NCBI RefSeq assembly: GCF_030936135.1
Contig: NC_082595.1
Coordinates: 106,495,334 to 106,559,333 of the forward strand
Source: Gavia stellata
Taxonomy: Eukaryota > Chordata > Aves > Gaviiformes > Gaviidae
Direction of reading: 5' to 3'
DNA: 64,000 nt
Program-made: the position numbers and the translations under genes
The notes under the pieces: generated by a model
What the model was told of the DNA's origin: nothing
Databases searched by the model: none
The model's input: only the letters and a program-made list of their open reading frames with translations
In this document: positions 57,236 to 64,000 of the stretch, one piece after another
Layout: each line of letters starts with the position of its first letter
Position numbering within the stretch: position 1 is the stretch's first letter

Positions 57236-60200
57236 CAGAATTTTCCATTTCCCCCCCATTTTTGCTATGAGAGAACCAGGTGTATGTATCACAGCACATG
57301 AAACAGTCTCAGGGAAGGGTTCCCTGCATGAAACTCAGTGTCGTTGGAGTGGTCTTGGGCACAGCCTGGGCTTCCTAGCGATTCCCAGGCATGGTGCTGG
57401 AGCTCTCTCTGGCCACAGACCACTCCAGACGGCAGCCTGAATGTGGCCACCCCATTTAGGATGACTAAGAGGGTCAAATGGTGTGGCCGTGGCCAGACCG
57501 TGCCAGCCAGCCTTCTTTTGGACCCCATGGAGCACCTTTCTGCCATCTCACACAGGCTGTTAGACGTGGTGATACTCAGTACACACACACTGAAGGTTTC
57601 CTCTGCCTCCCTTCCCACCTCTCCGCCCTTCTCCCAGCTAAAGGGCTCAGCCTTCCCTCTTGCAGCAGTTCTCAATTCCATCGCACCTTTGGCTGAGCCA
57701 GTTTCACTCACTGAAACTGCAGATCACTGCCTGCTTTCTTGCTGGCTTGGTTGGGAGCAGAGGGACCTGGGGGGACGAGGGGGGACCTGCCTGTTTTGGC
57801 AGCTGTGGGTATTTCTGGCAGCTCACGGTTGTTGCACGTACCCCAAGCCCTTGAGCTTTGCGGGGCTCAGTGGAGCCAGGCCAACGCACCCTGGTATCTC
57901 TGTGATCCCACCACCCCATCTCTGCTCCGAGCCCCGCAGGGACCCCTTGGCTGCAGCACCAGCTTCACCCGTCTGCTCCCTTCCCACTATGGAGGAGATG
58001 AACTCCTCTTTAATTTCATTGGAAGGGAATGAGTTACTCTGCAAGCATCCTAGTCTCAAAATACATTTCTGGGCACCGAAGCTTTTGCCAGTACCCGTCA
58101 GGCTCAGCAGAAAAGCGGGACTGCGGGCAGGACATTCATCTGCCTGACTTTGTTTCTGGCAGCTCAGATCTTTCCAGGCTAATACTTGGCAAGGATTAGA
58201 TTGATTAAATCATTGATCTTCCAGGGTGCTTCAAGGCGCTGGTAAGTGCTTTTCATGGTAACCGCTTCTTCTCTTTCACTGATTATATTAATTTATTACA
58301 AGAATAACTAGTTGTCTTACAGCTCTCCCAGTGAGCGGAGGCTGGCAGCGTTATTGTCATTTTACAGGTGGGGAAACTGAAGGATGGAGACCAAACCTCT
58401 GTCAGCAAACTGATCAGAAAAAAAATGAGTGTGAAATTCAGAGGAAAGTGTCACCCCATCAGACCCCATGCCAGCCTCCCTCGAGGAGCATACGCAGAAG
58501 GTTTGGGGTTTGTAGTGCTGAGCCCCAGCTAAGAGGGGGGGTTGGAGGCAGTGTTCCCAAACCATGCTTTCCATTAATTGATTTACCCATTAAACTAGTT
58601 TTCGAGCTGAAAATAAAACCATGTCCGTGCTGGCTCCCGTGTTAGACTGTCTGCCTTCCTCTTGCCCCATGTCACGAAGTGCAGCTTGGGAATCACAGAA
58701 TCACAGAATCACAGAATCATTAAGGTTGGAAAAGACCTGTAAGATCATCAAGTCCAACCATCAACCCAACACCACCATGCCCACTAAAGGAAGGAATGTC
58801 CAGCTCTGGAGCTGAGCCAACGGTCCTCCATCCTCTGTCCCTCTTTCCCCCAGAGAAAACCACTCGCTCCTGCCTTTTGCCCCAACCTGTCCAGTCTCCC
58901 CGTAGTAGAAATGCTCCTTGTCTCTGCCCCACGCAAGGGCTCGGCATGGTGGTGATGATGCCTGTACGGCTGTCAGTGGGAGAAAGACCCGAAATCAGTG
59001 AGTGGAGCTCTTGGCTTTGCAAGCGAAGTGGTTCCATGTGGCTGGCAGATTCACACCTGGAAATCACAGCTGGCCATGAGCGACAAAAACCTTATCATTT
59101 TTTGGGTGGTGGGAGAGGAAGGAAGGGAATTGAAGCTTTTGAAATACAACACAGCAAATAAAACATTTCACACGTTTTTATCTCCTTTTCTTTCATTCCC
59201 AAGGTCCTCCCTGCCCCATCTGGCCATCATTTCTGCAGCGGGAGGATGGAGGAGCAGGGACTAGCAGCAATGGGAAGAGGATGGACTGGTGCGATGCCAG
59301 CCTCCAGGATGGGGGGGCACCTCCAAATCCCCCTGTGGGAAGGGAGCACCCACCCGCCATCCCCAGCTCGGAAGAGCTCTGCAAGCTGGTTGGCAGCTTG
59401 CAAGTTAACCTGCACCAAAGCCAGGCTGGGCACCATCCAAAAAGTTATTTACTGGACAGTGAAGATGAATTAACCTGGCCAGATGCAGTCAGACCACCTA
59501 AAGGAGGTGTGAGGAAGAGGCATCAACCCTTTCCCCCACCCCTGCTGTTGCCATCTTATATAATTTCCTTTTTTTAAACTACATTTAATCTTGAAAATAG
59601 CTTGCGGGTGGGTTTTTTCCCCTCACCTCTGCTCTCTTCTGCTCTAATGGCTGGGAAGTTCCCTCTAATTAAATGTATCCATGGACAGATAATCCTGTTT
59701 TGTTCTTGTGTCAATATGGTCCTTTAGCTAAATTAAATATTTTCCCTGCCTGATGTTTATCCTTCCCCGTATGCCCCTTGGCTCCCTCCTGGAGGTATTT
59801 GAAGACTAGGATCCCATTCCCTCTCTTTTTTTTTGTTCTTTTTCTGGTCTCAAGAAGTCAAGTTTTCTCAGGGTTTTGACTCATGGCTGATCATTTAAGG
59901 GCTTCCCATCCCCAGGCATCTGCTCTCCTCCTCTGGGTGTTTTCACCCCTGTAGCAGAGGTGGGGAGAAGGAGTCAGTCATCTCCCCAGCTGCCACAGCT
60001 AAACCCATCAGAAACCAAGAGCCAGAGCCCCTTTTCCTTGGGTGAGCGAGTCCATCCTTCCCTGTCGGACCCCCTTCAGCTCAGCCCAGCTGCGGTGCAG
60101 GAAACCAGGACTGTGTCCAGCGCTGCTGCTGCTCCAGACCTCAGAGTCATCCTCGGTACGTCCAATGCATGGAGACAGCCCTGTGCCATCAGCACACATC

Positions 60201-63089
60201 TCTAATGAAAGATGAAATAGCATCCACCTCTGCACTGACCTCGGGGGTCTTCTTTTTGCAGCTTCCTTCCAACTTTCCTCCCTGCTTTTGCGTGACTTGG
60301 GTCAATGGATGGCGATTTGAGAAGTTAAACATTTGTTGAATGCCTGCCCGTTTTGGGGCTGCGCCTAGCTTTGTCTTGAGCTCCACATTTCTGCATGGGG
60401 TGGTGGGTCTTCCTCCTTGAAGCTCTTTGCTATTCAGGGAGCTTGACTAGAGCTGTGATTCTGTGATTGTGTGACTCCTGGCTGCTCCCCTCTCCCCTCC
60501 CATTGTGGACATCCAAGGGAGTGGCCTCACTGCTGGGAAACCCCGGTTACTTTAATTCTTTGCAGTCTTGTTTATTCCTAATATTCCTGAGAGGGAGAGT
60601 AAACTCAACAGTGTCAGGGCCAGCTGGTATGGTGTGACCCCCCCATCTGAAACATTAACTCTCATCCTCTTGCATGGGGTGGCCCCATCCAAATTCCCCC
60701 AGGGACAAGGCAATGGCCCTGTCCTGCCCCAGGAGCAGTGCACAGGAGTCCTTTGGGAGGGTGTGAGCTCTCCCGGGCCAAGGATGGTCCTCACGCTGGT
60801 GGCATTTGCAGCCAGGCTCTATCAATGCTTATTTTGCGAGCTTTGCCCTTCTGGAATCAGGAGCCTTCATCACGACACTGCGTTTGCTTATGCTTTCACT
60901 TCACTTGCATCAACCACCCTGTCTGGACTAATTCAGCTTTTCTCTCCTCCAACTTGCCGTGATTGCGATAAGTAATTTATGTAACAAGCTGAGTCAGGAT
61001 TTGTTGCCTGGGATAAAAGCTCACAGGCTTCTGCAAAAACCCGCCTTGGTCTTGCTGTTAGCCTAGAAATAGGACCGCTAATGTACTAAACACATAATAG
61101 TTCTGGCTCTTCTACCTCCTACAGTGACATAATTGGGAGTGACACTAGCTCAGTAACTGCAGCTACTCGGTTGTGCCATGAGTGTGCGGGATGAAGTGCC
61201 AAAGAGACAAACCTACAAGGTTTTCTGGATCTGGCAGAGAAATAAAAGCTGGTCCGGCAGGGACTGAATCCTGGCAGGTCACTGGCAGATGTAATCTTTG
61301 AACTCACAAGGATGGGCACGTGCTATGGAAGAAGCTCAGTGTGCCCCTAGGATACCTGAGCAATTCCACAGCTGTTTTGATGGGAAAAATAAAAGTAACC
61401 TGGGTTTTCTGCACCTCATACTGAATGTCCCCCTCTTCTTTACTGTCCTTTCCCACTCCCTTTGTTTTGCTCCACTTCCCCCTGCTGTGTCCTACATCTC
61501 CATCCCTGGAGGACCTCAGTGTGGAAGGATGTGGGGTGGGAAGGGCTGGGGGAGGCTGTTTTTCTGCACCCACCCCCAAGGTGATGCGCTTCTCTACATG
61601 ATCCCCATGGATGAATAATGCCAACAGTGCTTTGCTGCCATGGACGGCCATGCGGGTCTCGGGCTGAGCCCAGCATCCAGAGCCACAGGTGTTCTGGTCC
61701 ATTTGAGACCCTTCTGGAGGAACCAAACTAGGATGGCATGCCAGATTTCACATGAATATACGTGTATCTGTGGAAGAGGCAGTGATACAGCACCTGGCTT
61801 GCATCCTAAAATAGCATTCAGCTTCACTGATTTCGGCATGCTCATCCCAGCTTACAATAGCTGAGGGGTTCTCAACCCTCTGGTTTGGGTTTGGATGTTT
61901 GCAGGGGTAAAACCACTTCACCTGAGGGCAGCAAACCCTTCCTTTGGGGTTCACCCCTCTAATGCCATCCTGGCACTCAGTGCTGCCCTGGGGCTGGGTC
62001 CCCAGGCCAGGTCCCAGCTCCCTTCTCAAGTGCCGCCCATTGGGGTCTCCATATGAAACCCACTAATCAGACTGGTTAGTCACTGTAAAAATCCACCGCT
62101 GCCGTTACAGGGTGGGGAAACCCATGCTCAGCAGGGATGGATGGACCCGGGGAAACTGCACGATGGACGGGTCACCTGAAATAACCCCTCATTTGTCTGG
62201 AGTCCCAGCAGCTCCTGGAAAACGAGCTGGGCGATTAACACTGCGGCATCAACGCACGCTGACGCAGCACGGCTAATTATAGAGCCAAGGCTCAAGCAAG
62301 CGCAGCAGAATTATAATTTCTTAGATGAGGCTGCAAGAGGCGCGAGCTCTGCTCGACTGGCCCCAGACCTCCCCCAGGCTGAAGGTGACAGCGTGATGCC
62401 CACCAAGAGCTGCCCCGCCACGGTGGCAGTCCCACAGCGTGTGGCACGGATTTACACCCTGCTGCTCTGAGGATGATGTTTGGGCTCATAGTCCGGCTTT
62501 TAATATCCGAGCAATAAATTCCATGTGGTTTTCGGAGAAAGGCCAGATGCTCCCCACTGGTAGCTACAGCAGGAGGGAGGGAAGTGGTGAGAGCATGACG
62601 TTAAGGCTTGCAGTATCTGTCCTCTGCGTCATTCATTCGCGTTGTTCCCCGAGGCTCTGTTAAAAAGCACAAGGTGTAATTTTCAGCGCTGAAATACCAG
62701 CGTCTTACCACCGCCCATCTCTAAATGTGCAGCCATTTCCTTCCAGAGGAGACATTTTCCTGAAGATAAAAAGAAATGCATATTTTGACCAGAGTAAGCA
62801 GTGATTTTCCTGCGCTTGCCAGTTTTTGGAGCATTTGGCAAGCTGATATTACCACGTTAAAATCCTATTCAACGTAATCCTCACTGCAGTGCCCCAAAGA
62901 CACTCCCCCCACCATCCTCAAGCTCTGGGAAACCTCTGTAACCAGCACCACTAAAGCACCTGAAATTCCTCATTAAAGGCCAGGGACAGTCCCTGTGCCC
63001 CAACACACAATGCCCAACGCTGCTGCGACTGGTGCCAGCCTGTGCACCAATTCCAGGCTGGAGTTTGAGGCGATGAAGTGCCCTTTTTT
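57236..63089. other. Downstream intergenic DNA
   Basis: Apart from the CR1 scrap at 58691-58788 nothing is recognised. A 269-codon plus-strand frame (57338-58147) has no recognisable domain. The stretch 62470-62900 is repeat-free and AT-rich and could be a conserved noncoding block. Confidence 0.6.
58691..58788 (-). repeat. CR1 3' terminal fragment, antisense
   Basis: Three AATCACAG units, then TAAGGTTGGAAAAGACCTGT and the AACACCACCATGCCC segment. It is of the same type as the element at 5051-5700 but cut to about 100 nt. Confidence 0.92.
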
Positions 63090-63374
63090 AGTAGGGCCTG
63101 TTGAGATAGGACAAGGGGTAATGGTTTTAAACTAAAAGAGGGTCGATTCAGACTACATATAAGGAAGAATTTTTTTATGATGATGGTGGTGAAACACTGC
63201 AACAGGTTGCCTGGAGAGGTTGTAGATGCCCCATCTCTAGAAACATTCCAGGTCAGGTTGGACGGGGCTCTGAGCAAACTGATCTAGTTGAAGATGCCTC
63301 TGCTCATTGCAGGGGGGGTGGACTAGATGACCTTTAAAGATGCCTTCCAACCCAAACCATTCTATGATTCTATG
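63090..63374 (+). repeat. CR1 fragment, sense
   Basis: Decayed ORF2 end and 3' UTR (AAACTAAAAGAGGGTCG, AACAGGTTGCCTGGAGAGG, GTGGACTAGATGACC) ending in CATTCTATGATTCTATG. It is related to the antisense copy at 34369-35158. Confidence 0.88.
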
Positions 63375-64000
63375 TTTTCTGATCAAAGGGTTGAGCAGGA
63401 TTTGCAGGATCTCGTGGGATGTAGGTGCTCAAGTCCCGTGCTCAGGACCTGCACCCGCTATCAGCTGGAGAGACGGCGCAGGGGAAGTACCATCAAGTGC
63501 CATGTGCCTCTCCTGGGACGTGTGGTGGTTTGGACGTCATCTGTCCCCATTGCCTCAGTGAGCAGGCTCTCTGCCAGCCCCCAGCTTGCAGACCTGGGTC
63601 CCCACGGGGTTTCACTGGGCATTTTGGATGAGCTCAATGCCCAGCACATCTCTGCATCGCCATCTCACACCTGTACATTTCTCCACTGCTTCTACCCCAG
63701 CAGCTCTTAGCAGCATTGGAGCTGGTTAATCAGTTCAGCTGAAGAGTTTGATATTTAACTCATTTCCGTAGCCAGGCGGAGACGGGAGAAGTGACCCAAC
63801 AAGGTCTCGCCCTATTTCAACCAGGAAAAACACGTCCTGTTCTTTTGGCAGGAAAAAAACTTGGCCAAAACCACCTTGCATCTTGTTGTGCACTGGAGGC
63901 ATCTGCTCCTCACCAGCGCTGATGTCACCTCGTCTGACCCCAATGATGACGGGCTAAAAACTGGCACAAACCCACCGGCACAGCATTATATTGATGCACG
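63375..64000. other. Window end, intergenic
   Basis: Nothing recognised after the CR1 tail. Confidence 0.65.

Noticed and set aside
51000..64000. Search for neighbouring genes expected from vertebrate synteny (ADGRF family, CD2AP)
   Set aside because: No exon of either was recognised here or in 1-17000. Bird intergenic distances may simply place them outside the window.

Overview
This is an avian-type nuclear window dominated by one protein-coding gene. Two things point to a bird. The only recognisable interspersed repeats are CR1 non-LTR retrotransposons, about fourteen 5'-truncated pieces, many ending in the 3' repeats (ATTCTGTG or ATTCTATG) familiar from bird CR1. The gene itself is compact, about 33 kb, with a very GC-rich first exon set in G-homopolymers. 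A turtle or crocodilian cannot be formally excluded. I see no prokaryotic features, no tRNA or rRNA gene, and no intact mobile element.

The gene is TNFRSF21 (death receptor 6, DR6), on the + strand. I reconstructed six coding exons with canonical GT/AG sites and matching phases: 17801-17854, 24098-24752, 26208-26705, 40898-41163, 48422-48635 and 49535-49764. Together they give 1,917 nt, that is 638 residues plus a stop (the human protein has 655). Exon 1 encodes the start of the signal peptide and exon 2 the four cysteine-rich domains. Exon 3 carries the glycosylated stalk and the transmembrane helix, exon 4 the death domain, and exons 5-6 the proline/serine-rich linker and the conserved C-terminal region. 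The promoter is a TATA-less CpG island around 17.2-18.3 kb. The 3' UTR runs to a poly(A) signal at 50937-50942.

Layout: 1-17.2 kb is upstream intergenic DNA with CR1 fragments; 17.2-51 kb is TNFRSF21; 51-64 kb is downstream intergenic DNA with CR1 fragments, AT-rich tracts and no gene I can support. The usual vertebrate neighbours (CD2AP, ADGRF family) were not recognised here.

The most interesting signal is a well-formed 54-nt candidate cassette exon at 46017-46070 in intron 4. It is open in the correct phase, preserves frame on both sides and has strong splice sites. It would insert 18 residues right after the death domain, and the upstream exon 4 donor is weak. Other points worth a second look are a Kozak-perfect 16-codon upstream ORF, a (GGCCCC)n run in the probable 5' UTR, in-frame read-through at several donors that would give truncated receptors, a miR-17-type seed site in the 3' UTR, and several candidate conserved noncoding blocks.
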